From: an uncultured Christensenella sp.
GTDB lineage: Bacteria; Bacillota; Clostridia; Christensenellales; CAG-917
DNA: 64,000 nt
Direction of reading: 5' to 3'
NCBI GenBank assembly: GCA_910578325.1
Contig: CAJTQT010000002.1
Span: 62,001-126,000, forward strand
The position numbers and the translations under genes are program-made. Below, in pieces: positions 51,163-60,112 of this stretch (position 1 is its first letter; every line of letters starts with the position of its first letter). Under the pieces are notes generated by a model that was not told the DNA's origin, made no database searches, and saw only the letters and a program-made list of their open reading frames with translations.

Positions 51163-52303
51163 GATTATATATCTCGACAATGCGGCGACTACGCGTGTGA
51201 GCGAAGAGGTTGCTAACACAGTAACGAATGCTATGACGGAAGATTATTTTAATCCGTCGGCATTGTATTTACCGTCGGTAAATGCGGCGACTGCAATTCG
51301 TAAAGCGAGAGAAACCGTAAAATCCGCTATGCATGCTCCTGACGGGGAATTGTATTTTACGTCAGGAGGAACGGAATCTAATAATACCGCGCTTTTTTGC
51401 ACGCGAAAACCGAAGAACAGCCGAATTATAGTTGGGATGGGCGAGCACGACTCTGTCAATGTCTCCGCAAACGAACTTAAATCGCAGGGATACGACGTTG
51501 TATTTGCGCCTATAAATCCCGACGGAACCGTAAGCGTTGAAGAATTCAAAAGACTGTTGAGCGGTGACGTTAGTTTAGTGTCCGTTATGCACGCGAGTAA
51601 TGAAACGGGCGGAATAAACGACATAGCGACTCTCGTAAAAATGACCAGACAGGCCGCGCCGAAGGCTGTATTCCATAGCGACGGTGTTCAGGCTTTTGGG
51701 AAAATCCCCGTCAATTTACGCGCGCTCGGCGTGGATTTGTACAGCGTTTCCGCACATAAATTGCACGGCCCAAAGGGGATCGGCGCGCTCTTTATTAAAA
51801 AAGGCGTTTCCGTAAAGCCTTTGCTCTACGGGGGCGGACAGGAAAAGGGAATGCGTTCGGGAACGGAAAACTTCCCGTCGGTTTTAGGGTTTGAAAAAGC
51901 AGTCGAGAGCGGAATTATTAAAAATTTTGAGGGTAACTATTCTAAAATATCGCAATATAGAGAATACTTATGCGCTCAACTCTGCGAGCATATTCCCGAC
52001 GTTAAAATTATAACGCCTATGGATAAATCTGTTCCGAACGTGCTTACGGTGGCATTTAAAGACGTAAGAGGCGAAGTTTTGCTCCACGCGCTTGAAAAAC
52101 ACGGAATTTTAGTCGGAATAGGTTCCGCTTGCAGTTCGCATCACGAGAGCAGATTTAAATCCTTGCTGGGACTTGACGAAAGATACAGGGACGGAATAGT
52201 TAGGTTCAGTATGAGCGAGGAAAACGACGAAAGCGAAATAAATTACGTCATAAAGGCAATCGCCGACGAAATATTCGTGCTTTCGAAATTCCGAAGAGTA
52301 TAG
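51155..52303 (+). CDS. Cysteine desulfurase (NifS/IscS-like)
   Basis: 382 residues. It takes sulfur from cysteine using PLP and passes it as a persulfide. Motifs: IYLDNAATTRVSEEV at the start, FTSGGTESNN, HASNETGG, HSDGVQAFGK and the PLP lysine in SVSAHKLHGPKGIGA, and the active-site Cys in GIGSACSSHHES. The gene lies 118 bases upstream of thiI, an arrangement known from Bacillus (nifZ-thiI), where this desulfurase is dedicated to 4-thiouridine formation in tRNA. That role is inferred here from the pairing. Confidence 0.93.
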   Translation: MNKIIYLDNAATTRVSEEVANTVTNAMTEDYFNPSALYLPSVNAATAIRKARETVKSAMHAPDGELYFTSGGTESNNTALFCTRKPKNSRIIVGMGEHDSVNVSANELKSQGYDVVFAPINPDGTVSVEEFKRLLSGDVSLVSVMHASNETGGINDIATLVKMTRQAAPKAVFHSDGVQAFGKIPVNLRALGVDLYSVSAHKLHGPKGIGALFIKKGVSVKPLLYGGGQEKGMRSGTENFPSVLGFEKAVESGIIKNFEGNYSKISQYREYLCAQLCEHIPDVKIITPMDKSVPNVLTVAFKDVRGEVLLHALEKHGILVGIGSACSSHHESRFKSLLGLDERYRDGIVRFSMSEENDESEINYVIKAIADEIFVLSKFRRV

Positions 52304-52421
52304 TCGGACATTCTGTGATGCAGGCTGAATTTTTACAGACATATTGATATCAATGCAAATCATATTAGTATATTTGCAAACGGTATTGATTGAGAATACA
52401 ACGAAAACTTAAAAGGACGTT

Positions 52422-53603
52422 ATGGACAGAGTAATCATTATCCGCTACGGCGAGATATTTTTGAAAGGTAAAAACAAAAGTTATTTTGAAAGTCTGCTTA
52501 TCAATAATATAAAGCAGTCGCTTAAATCGTTTAAATTCGAGTTTTCACGCTCGCAAGGACGTTATACCGTCAGCGGTTACAGCGCAGATTGCGAGGGCGA
52601 TATCGTCGACAGACTTAAAAGAGTTTTCGGTATACATTCGCTTTCGGTCGCGGACAGGGTTGAAACTGCCTATTCGGAGGGCTTTGTACACGTTAAAGAC
52701 AGTCTTAAAAGCCTTACGCAACGATTGTGTGCCGAAAATACAATCAAAAATGCCACTTTCCGAATGACAGTAAAGAGAGCGGACAAGCATATACCTATGA
52801 AATCGTTTGAAATAGCCGCATTGCTTGCCGACACGGTTCTGAACAATTCCGATTTCAAAGTGGATCTGACGTCGTACGACTACGAAATTTCCGTCGATAT
52901 GCGCGAAAACGGGTACTCCTACATATACAGCGAGGTTATATACGGAGCGGGAGGTCTTCCCGTCGGGTGTTCGAGCAAGGGAATGCTGTTGCTGTCGGGC
53001 GGTATCGATTCTCCCGTTGCGGGATATATGATGGCAAAGCGCGGAATGAAACAGGTTGCGGTTCACTTTGCTTCGCCGCCGTACACTTCCGAACGCGCAA
53101 CGGCGAAAGTCGTTGAACTGCGAGATATTATCGAAGCATACACGACGGATATGACGCTTTACGTCGTTCCGTTTACGGAGATACAGTTGGCGATTCACGA
53201 AAAATGCCCGGCGGAATATATGATAACGATAATGCGGCGTTTTATGATGCGGATAGCGACCTTGCTTGCAAAAAAAGAAGGCTGTACCGCGATTATAACG
53301 GGGGAAAGCCTCGGTCAGGTGGCTTCGCAGACCGTCGAAAGTATGACGTCTACGGAATCCTGCGCGGGGCATCCGATTTTCAGACCGCTTATAGCGTTCG
53401 ACAAAGAAGAAACTATGACGCTTGCAAAAAAAATCGGAACTTACGAAACGTCAATACAGCCGTTTGAAGATTGCTGTACGATATTCCTGCCAAAGAATCC
53501 GTCCATACATCCGAATCTTGCAAAAGTTGTCGAAGCGGAAAACAAACTGGATATAGACGCACTTGTTGCGCGGGCGGTGGAATCAACCGAGAAACGCGGA
53601 TGA
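52422..53603 (+). CDS. thiI: tRNA 4-thiouridine synthetase ThiI
   Basis: 393 residues. It adenylates U8 of tRNA and inserts sulfur from the desulfurase. N-terminal ferredoxin-like and THUMP domains (about 1-165) precede a PP-loop ATPase with SGGIDSPVAGYMMAKRG and the DCCTIFLPKNPSIHPN block. The C-terminal rhodanese domain of enteric ThiI is absent, as in other Firmicutes, where a Cys in the ATPase core and the partner desulfurase suffice. AAAAGGACG precedes the ATG. A strong terminator follows. Confidence 0.95.
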   Translation: MDRVIIIRYGEIFLKGKNKSYFESLLINNIKQSLKSFKFEFSRSQGRYTVSGYSADCEGDIVDRLKRVFGIHSLSVADRVETAYSEGFVHVKDSLKSLTQRLCAENTIKNATFRMTVKRADKHIPMKSFEIAALLADTVLNNSDFKVDLTSYDYEISVDMRENGYSYIYSEVIYGAGGLPVGCSSKGMLLLSGGIDSPVAGYMMAKRGMKQVAVHFASPPYTSERATAKVVELRDIIEAYTTDMTLYVVPFTEIQLAIHEKCPAEYMITIMRRFMMRIATLLAKKEGCTAIITGESLGQVASQTVESMTSTESCAGHPIFRPLIAFDKEETMTLAKKIGTYETSIQPFEDCCTIFLPKNPSIHPNLAKVVEAENKLDIDALVARAVESTEKRG

Positions 53604-53624
53604 TAAATGTAAACCTTTATATAT

Positions 53625-53656
53625 AAAATCCCATTCTTTCAGAATGGGATTTTAAT
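53625..53656. terminator. Bidirectional terminator between thiI and the PBP gene
   Basis: A 13-bp perfect stem AAAATCCCATTCT / AGAATGGGATTTT with a 3-base loop, T-rich on both strands. It serves thiI (+) and the penicillin-binding protein (-). Confidence 0.88.
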
Positions 53657-53687
53657 TTAAAATTTTTAACTCGCTGTCCGCAGTTAT

Positions 53688-56009
53688 TTAACCTAAATTG
53701 TAGTCTTTCACATAAACGTATCTGCTGAATGAATTGCAAATTTCTTCGTTGTATAAGAGGTGGCATACGAGGGTGTATTCCACTTTTGAGTCGAACACTA
53801 TCGGATAGTCCGATAGGCTCAGTATTCCGTCGTTTCCTACGTCGGAGAGAATGAGTTTGACGCCTGTTAAATCACTTCTGTACAGTTCGTACGAATATAT
53901 GCTTTCGCTTGCAAACGAGACGTCTATTTTACCGTTAGTATTTGAGATATCAAATCGGACGTTGGGAATTTCGTCGAATTTCGAACCGTTTTCAACAGGG
54001 AGATTATCGGGTGCGAAATACTCTGTTTTTCTGTATTCCTGCGGCGTATTTTGACCTGCCGCGATAACCTGTTTCTTTAAGATCGTGGAATAAGTGTCGA
54101 TTTCGCGTTCGATTACGGAATCGCCGAGAGAAATATACTGATCAAGAGGCTTTTTAGCACCGAGTTCGCGCCATATTTTCAATGCGTGACGGGTAGGATA
54201 TCCGCCGCCTTTTTCGGTTATTCCTTCGTCGTTGCCGTGCCATACGACAACCGTATAGTCGCGGTTATAACTTGCGTTCCAGGCGTCGCTGTTAAGCCCG
54301 TCTCCGCGTTCGGCAGTCCCTGTTTTGGAAGCGACCTGAAACGGAAGCACACTCAGTGTTCTTGCCGTACCGTCCTTGACTGTATCTATCAAAGCGGACG
54401 TCATAAGTGCAGACGCCGATTCCGACAGCGCGCGGCGACTGCGCTGTGTTTTGCTGCCGCTTTCAGATTCGTTGGAGACGATTTTCATACCGTCGTCAAC
54501 GACAAACCTAACAAACGTAGGCGAGACATATTCGCCGCCTCTTGCAATCGTGCAGTATCCGCCTGCAACGCCGAGAGGAGAAACTCCTTTCGAAGTCGCA
54601 CCGAGTGCAAGCGCATAATTTTTATCCGATTCGGATGTGGGAATGCCCATATTGTTGAGATATGCCGTGCTGTTTTCTGTGCCGAGGTAGTCCATAACCT
54701 TTACGCTGACTGTGTTTATTGACTTTTTTATCGCTTCGCGAATATTCGTATTCCCGTAATATACTCCGTCGAAATTGTCGGGAGAATAGCCGCCGAAATC
54801 GGTTTTTTCATCTACTACGGGGGTGGCGGGAGAAATCAGTCCGCAGTCGAACGCGGGCGCGTAAACGGCAAGAGGTTTGAGCACCGAGCCTGTCTGTCGG
54901 GATATGGAATAGGGATATGAAGACGAATAAGCCATAACCGCGCCTGTGGCATTGTCGATTACGACCGATACGCTGTTTATGCCGTTTTGAGCGTAGTTAT
55001 CTTCGGAGAGCCTCTGTCTTTCGAGATTCATTTGCAGGTCGGCGTCCAGACAGGTGTAGATTTTAAACCCCGAGTTGCCCAGTTGATATTTTGTCATTCC
55101 CAGTGCGGCGCAGACTTCCTTTTCCGCCTGCGCTATATAGAACTCGCAGGATTTCGCGCTAAGTTGAGATGAGTCGGACTGATTTCCGTTTCCGTTCAAC
55201 GTAACTATCGGTTGAGTGACTGCCTCCTCATATTCGCTTTGCGAAATGTAGTTCTGTTTTAACATTGCGCCGAGGGCGATATCTCTGCGTTTCTTGCTCT
55301 CTTCGGGACGTTTGTTAGGTGCATATTTGGAGGGGTTGCGTACTAAGCCCGCGAGCGTAGCGCATTCGGACAGCGACAGTTCCGCAATATCCTTGCCAAA
55401 ATAGACTGTTGCCGCCTGTTTAACTCCGTATGCGCCGTTGCCGAAGTATATGACGGATAGGTACATCGAGAGTATTTCATCTTTACCGTATTGCTTTTCG
55501 AGTTGTATTGCAATTGCCAGTTCTTTAAGTTTTCTGCTAAGAGTACGTTCGTGAGTAAGGTGAGTATTTTTTACGAGTTGCTGGGTAATAGTAGACGCGC
55601 CTTCGCGTACGGATCCCGCTTTGAGATTTTTGAGCATTGCTCCGCCTATGCGCACTATATCAAAACCATTATGCTCGTAAAAACGTTTGTCTTCGAGTGC
55701 GACGAATGCATATCGGAGATTGTCGCTTATGTTGTCGGCACTGACGAAATTCGATTCGTAATAGGGCAATTCGTTCCCGTCGGCGTCGTAGTATACGGGA
55801 ACTGCGGAGGCGGTGGGAAGCAGGGAAGCGTCTACGCTCTGGGTATTCGCCCATATCGAGAACGCGCCTGCGGTCACTGCCGCGCTCAGCATAGGAATTG
55901 CAACCAGACATACGCAGACAATCAGGAGCGCGCGCAGTCGTTTTTGCCTTTTGAGTTGCAACAAACTCTCGCTTTGATAACTGTTTTTGTTCAAGGATTG
56001 TTTTTTCAT
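53688..56009 (-). CDS. Class A penicillin-binding protein (transglycosylase/transpeptidase)
   Basis: 773 residues from ATG 56009 (MKKQSLNKNS). The frame is open for 24 further codons upstream, but that overlaps the miaB promoter. A basic cytosolic tail precedes one membrane span (LRALLIVCVCLVAIPMLSAAV). GT51 domain: ALEDKRFYEHNGFDIVRIGGA, EGASTITQQLVKN, RKLKELAIAIQLEKQYGKDEIL and YFGNGAYGV. Transpeptidase: active-site SVLK (Ser in SxxK), SIN and KTGT. It builds and cross-links peptidoglycan outside the membrane. Convergent with thiI, divergent from miaB. Likely a PBP1a/1b-like enzyme; a possible role in sporulation cannot be judged. Confidence 0.95.
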   Translation of the reverse strand: MKKQSLNKNSYQSESLLQLKRQKRLRALLIVCVCLVAIPMLSAAVTAGAFSIWANTQSVDASLLPTASAVPVYYDADGNELPYYESNFVSADNISDNLRYAFVALEDKRFYEHNGFDIVRIGGAMLKNLKAGSVREGASTITQQLVKNTHLTHERTLSRKLKELAIAIQLEKQYGKDEILSMYLSVIYFGNGAYGVKQAATVYFGKDIAELSLSECATLAGLVRNPSKYAPNKRPEESKKRRDIALGAMLKQNYISQSEYEEAVTQPIVTLNGNGNQSDSSQLSAKSCEFYIAQAEKEVCAALGMTKYQLGNSGFKIYTCLDADLQMNLERQRLSEDNYAQNGINSVSVVIDNATGAVMAYSSSYPYSISRQTGSVLKPLAVYAPAFDCGLISPATPVVDEKTDFGGYSPDNFDGVYYGNTNIREAIKKSINTVSVKVMDYLGTENSTAYLNNMGIPTSESDKNYALALGATSKGVSPLGVAGGYCTIARGGEYVSPTFVRFVVDDGMKIVSNESESGSKTQRSRRALSESASALMTSALIDTVKDGTARTLSVLPFQVASKTGTAERGDGLNSDAWNASYNRDYTVVVWHGNDEGITEKGGGYPTRHALKIWRELGAKKPLDQYISLGDSVIEREIDTYSTILKKQVIAAGQNTPQEYRKTEYFAPDNLPVENGSKFDEIPNVRFDISNTNGKIDVSFASESIYSYELYRSDLTGVKLILSDVGNDGILSLSDYPIVFDSKVEYTLVCHLLYNEEICNSFSRYVYVKDYNLG

Positions 56010-56020
56010 CAAAATTATTA

Positions 56021-56049
56021 TTGTTTTATCGTCGGTTTTTATGTATAAT
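56021..56049 (+). promoter_or_regulatory. Promoter of miaB-mutS-mutL
   Basis: TTGTTT (56021-56026), a 17-base spacer and TATAAT (56044-56049). It overlaps the 5' side of the divergent PBP gene. Confidence 0.75.
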
Positions 56050-56080
56050 AAAAGTCTATAAACTATGCGTGCGCGCGGCA

Positions 56081-56090
56081 TACGCGCGTA
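56081..56090. promoter_or_regulatory. Palindrome TACGCGCGTA in the miaB leader
   Basis: A perfect 10-bp palindrome about 32 bases downstream of the -10 box; CGCGCG also occurs 11 bases upstream (56072-56077) and could pair with it in RNA. Confidence 0.6.
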
Positions 56091-56107
56091 AGAGAAACAA
56101 TAATTAT

Positions 56108-57469
56108 ATGAAAAAATATTTTATAAACACTTACGGATGCCAGATGAACGTTCACGAATCCGAGAAACTGGCGGGAATACTTGCCGCAAAAGGTTATGCC
56201 GAATGCGGTTGCGAAGATGATGCTGACGTTATCGTTTTCAACACCTGCTGTATACGCGATACGGCGGAGCGGCGCGCACTCGGAAATATCGGCGTAATAA
56301 AGGCGGTCAAAAAACGCAATCCGAATTTGGTGGTGGCTGTTGTCGGCTGTATGCCGCAGCAGGACGGCGCGGCGGAAAATATACGTCAGAGATATCCTTA
56401 TGTGGATATAGTTCTCGGCACTCGCAACATCAGTATGCTTGCCGAGGAAATAGATAAAGTTTTGATTTCCCGAACCGGAGTTAAGAAACGCAGCGATAAG
56501 AAGTATCGCTGTTTTGACAGGACTTTACCAGAAGATTATCTCACTATTGACGAAAATACTCCTGCATTGAGAACGAGTTTTCCCAACGCGTGGATAAATA
56601 TCATTTACGGTTGCAACAATTTTTGTTCATACTGTATCGTGCCCTACGTCCGCGGACGAGAACTGTCACGCGATATGAACGCAGTTCTCGACGAGGTCAA
56701 GAGATGCGTGGACGGCGGGTATAAAGAGATTACTTTGCTCGGACAGAACGTCAATTCATACGGAAACGATTTGAAATCCGATGTGAATTTTGCCAGACTT
56801 CTGCACGAGATTGACAAAATAGAGGGAAAATTCCGTGTAAGGTTTATGACTTCGCATCCAAAAGACCTCACGGAAGAGGTCATGGACGAGATGGCGGCGT
56901 CAAGCAAGATATGTTCGAATCTTCATCTTCCTATGCAGGCGGGCTCCGATAAAGTTCTATCTGATATGAACAGACGCTATGACCGCCAAAGATACCTGTC
57001 GCTTATAGACGGATTGCGCAGACGTATGCCCGATATAGGAATAACTACCGATATTATGGTAGGATTCCCGACAGAAACGGAGGCTGATTTCGAGGATACT
57101 CTCGATATAGTGCGCAGAGTTCGTTTCTCAAATGCATTCACATTCATTTATTCGCCGAGAAAGGGTACTCCCGCGGCTGAAATGGAGCAGATTCCCTATG
57201 CGGTAAAGCAGGAACGCATATCCGGACTTATCGCTTTGCAGAATTCGATAACAAAAGAGATTTCCGACACCTACACGGGAGGCGTTTACGAGGTATTGTG
57301 CGAAGACGTCGCGCCGAAGTCCGAAAATAAGGTTTGCGGAAGAACCGAAAGCGGAAGGCTTGTTACGTTCGACGGCGCGGAAGCGGATATAGGAAAGTTT
57401 TTTAACGTCAGAATAACCCAGTCGCGTTCGGCGTCCCTGTTCGGAAGAAAAGAAGGAGAGATACTATGA
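56108..57469 (+). CDS. miaB: tRNA-2-methylthio-N6-dimethylallyladenosine synthase MiaB
   Basis: 453 residues from ATG 56108; the frame is open upstream but the promoter falls inside it. A radical SAM methylthiotransferase acting on A37 of tRNAs. The N-terminal domain has three cluster Cys in NTYGCQMNVHES, FNTCCIRDTAE and VVGCMPQ. The radical SAM motif is CNNFCSYCIVPYVRG, and TRAM follows in the last 70 residues. miaA, which makes the substrate of this step, lies 6 kb downstream, so both steps of the modification are encoded in this block. It overlaps mutS by 4 bases. Confidence 0.96.
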   Translation: MKKYFINTYGCQMNVHESEKLAGILAAKGYAECGCEDDADVIVFNTCCIRDTAERRALGNIGVIKAVKKRNPNLVVAVVGCMPQQDGAAENIRQRYPYVDIVLGTRNISMLAEEIDKVLISRTGVKKRSDKKYRCFDRTLPEDYLTIDENTPALRTSFPNAWINIIYGCNNFCSYCIVPYVRGRELSRDMNAVLDEVKRCVDGGYKEITLLGQNVNSYGNDLKSDVNFARLLHEIDKIEGKFRVRFMTSHPKDLTEEVMDEMAASSKICSNLHLPMQAGSDKVLSDMNRRYDRQRYLSLIDGLRRRMPDIGITTDIMVGFPTETEADFEDTLDIVRRVRFSNAFTFIYSPRKGTPAAEMEQIPYAVKQERISGLIALQNSITKEISDTYTGGVYEVLCEDVAPKSENKVCGRTESGRLVTFDGAEADIGKFFNVRITQSRSASLFGRKEGEIL

Positions 57470-60096
57470 TAATCGACCACAACAAACTCTCGCCTATGAT
57501 GAAGAGATATTTTCAAATCAAGTCGCAATATCCCGACTGTCTGCTTTTTTTCAGGCTCGGCGATTTTTACGAAATGTTTTTCGATGACGCGGAAGTGGCT
57601 TCCCGCGCTTTGGATCTCACTCTTACCGGCAGAGACTGCGGGCTTGAAGAGCGCGCGCCGATGTGCGGAGTTCCGCACCACGCGGTCGACAACTATATCC
57701 GCCGCCTAATAGAAGCGGGATTCAGAGTCGCTATATGCGAACAACTTTCCGACCCTGCAACATCAAAAGGTATGGTGGACAGAGACGTCGTTCGGGTAGT
57801 GTCGGGCGGCACGGTTATGGAAGAGGACATTCTTGACGAAAAGGCATCCAACTATCTTCTGTCCGTCTACACCAAAGGAAGCGAGTTCGGAATAGCGTGG
57901 ACGGATATTTCGACGGGAGAATTCTGTGTATACGAGTACAGGGGAGAAAACTATATCGACAGGCTTTCGGATTTTATCGGGAGCATTTCGCCTGCGGAAA
58001 TAATAAGCAACGAACAGTTCTTAAAGGAATACGGCAGAGTTCAGTTTTTCAGAACCAGCGAAAAGAAGGTGCACTGTTATCACGATTTTGCTTATTCTTT
58101 GTCCTTTGCGACTAAAAAGATATTGACTGCGTTCAAGGTAAGTTCGCTTTCGGCATTCGAGTGCGACGATAAGCCGCATGCGGTTTGCGCGGCAGGCGGT
58201 CTTCTCGAATACCTTGCGCAGACTCAGAAACGCGCGCTCGGACAACTTGTAAAAATTTCGGTAGTCCGCGATAAATCGTTTATGATGCTCGACAATGCTA
58301 CAAGGCGCAATCTCGAACTGACATCCCGCGCCCGCGATGGAAAAAGACAGGGTTCGCTGCTCGGGGTGCTCGATAAGACCTTGACCGCTATGGGAGCAAG
58401 AACTGTCCGCAGGTATATCGAACAGCCTTTGCAGGACGCGGATAAAATCAATCTCAGACTTTCCGCGGTTGAGGAACTTATCGGTGACAAACTTATGCGC
58501 GAAAGACTCAAAGACGCTTTTTCGGGCGTGCGCGACCTTGAAAGGCTCAACGGCAGACTTGCATACGGCAACGCGTCTGCAAAAGACCTCGTATCTATTC
58601 TCGATACGCTTATGATGCTGCCGAATTTGAAAGCGGCGATTTCAAAAACAAAATCGCCTATGCTTAAAGCGTTGTTTAACGGTTTAGATCCTCTGCAAAA
58701 TGTAAGTGCGACTCTTGAAAGCGCGCTTGACAGAGAGGAAATCGCAAAGCATAACGGGGCGTTGGGTTATGTTATAAAAGCGGGCTACGACAGACAACTC
58801 GACCAACTCAAAGACATTAAAACCGCGGCTCAGGGTTGGATTTCGGAACTGGAAACCAAAGAAAGGGAGACGACGGGCATCCGAAATCTCAAAGTCGGAT
58901 ACAATAAGGTTTTTGGTTATTATATAGAGGTTTCCAAGTCCTTTCTCGATAAAGTTCCTTACCGATACGAGCGTAAACAGACGCTTGTCAATGCGGAAAG
59001 ATTTATTACGGAGGAACTTAAAAATCTCGAAGACAGGATTTTTTCTGCCGATACCAGCGTTGTTACAATTGAAGACCGCATTTTCTTCGAATTGAAACAA
59101 TTGTGCTTCGATCACCTCGCCCAGTTGCAGGGCAATGCGCAGGTATTGAGCACTCTCGACGCTCTGCTGTCTTTTGCTAACGTTGCCGTCGCAAACAGAT
59201 ACGTCAGACCGAATATAGGAAAAGACGTCAAAAGCATAAACATCGTCGACGGCAGACATCCGGTTGTTGAGCAGATAATCGACAAAGGCGCGTATGTCCC
59301 GAACGATACGCTGCTTGACGACGGCGAAAACCGTACGATGATTATAACCGGTCCGAATATGGCGGGCAAGAGCACATATATGCGTCAGGTTGCAATTATT
59401 ACGCTTATGGCGCACATAGGCTGTTTTGTTCCTGCAAAATCTGCGGATATCGCGCTTACGGACCGCATATTTACAAGAATAGGTGCAAGCGACGACCTTA
59501 GCAGCGGACAGAGTACGTTTATGGTTGAAATGATTGAAGTCGCTACAATACTCAACTACGCGACCAAATCGAGTCTGCTCATTCTCGATGAAATAGGCAG
59601 GGGAACGTCCACTTTCGACGGACTTTCGATTGCCTGGGCAGTTCTTGAATACATAACGAAAAACTTGCGCGCAAAGACGCTTTTCGCAACGCATTTCCAC
59701 GAATTGACGGAACTCGAAGATCTCGAAGGAATAAAGAACTATCGAGTGCTTGTCAGTCAGACTGGCGGAAGTATCGTATTTTTGCATAAGATTGCTGTCG
59801 GAGGCGCGTCGCAGAGTTTCGGTATAGAAGTCGCCGCGCTTGCGGGCGTATGCAAGCCCGTGCTGGACCACGCGTTCAAAATTATGCACAGCCTCGAAGA
59901 GGAAAGCAGGCGCAGAGATACAAACGAAATGTTACTGGCGTCGGCAAAGCAGAATATGACCGCGCAAGTAAGTTTGTTCGATAGCGGAAGCAGCAAAATA
60001 GAAAAACAGATTTTGGATACGGATGTGGACAATCTGACGCCTTTACAGGCTCTTACTATTTTATCCGACTTGAAAAAGCAGTTAAAAAACGGATGA
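57466..60096 (+). CDS. mutS: DNA mismatch repair protein MutS
   Basis: 876 residues, the usual MutS1 length. The mismatch-binding N-terminus contains LLFFRLGDFYEMFFDDA with the Phe-x-Glu wedge motif (F-Y-E). The connector, lever and clamp domains follow, then the ATPase with Walker A GPNMAGKSTYMRQ, Walker B LLILDEIGRGTSTFDG and ATHFHELTELE. A short C-terminal region (LTPLQALTILSDLKKQL) is the beta-clamp/tetramer end. It overlaps miaB and is followed 16 bases later by mutL, the classic mismatch-repair pair. Confidence 0.97.
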   Translation: MIIDHNKLSPMMKRYFQIKSQYPDCLLFFRLGDFYEMFFDDAEVASRALDLTLTGRDCGLEERAPMCGVPHHAVDNYIRRLIEAGFRVAICEQLSDPATSKGMVDRDVVRVVSGGTVMEEDILDEKASNYLLSVYTKGSEFGIAWTDISTGEFCVYEYRGENYIDRLSDFIGSISPAEIISNEQFLKEYGRVQFFRTSEKKVHCYHDFAYSLSFATKKILTAFKVSSLSAFECDDKPHAVCAAGGLLEYLAQTQKRALGQLVKISVVRDKSFMMLDNATRRNLELTSRARDGKRQGSLLGVLDKTLTAMGARTVRRYIEQPLQDADKINLRLSAVEELIGDKLMRERLKDAFSGVRDLERLNGRLAYGNASAKDLVSILDTLMMLPNLKAAISKTKSPMLKALFNGLDPLQNVSATLESALDREEIAKHNGALGYVIKAGYDRQLDQLKDIKTAAQGWISELETKERETTGIRNLKVGYNKVFGYYIEVSKSFLDKVPYRYERKQTLVNAERFITEELKNLEDRIFSADTSVVTIEDRIFFELKQLCFDHLAQLQGNAQVLSTLDALLSFANVAVANRYVRPNIGKDVKSINIVDGRHPVVEQIIDKGAYVPNDTLLDDGENRTMIITGPNMAGKSTYMRQVAIITLMAHIGCFVPAKSADIALTDRIFTRIGASDDLSSGQSTFMVEMIEVATILNYATKSSLLILDEIGRGTSTFDGLSIAWAVLEYITKNLRAKTLFATHFHELTELEDLEGIKNYRVLVSQTGGSIVFLHKIAVGGASQSFGIEVAALAGVCKPVLDHAFKIMHSLEEESRRRDTNEMLLASAKQNMTAQVSLFDSGSSKIEKQILDTDVDNLTPLQALTILSDLKKQLKNG

Positions 60097-60112
60097 CGGA
60101 GAGGTTATATCG

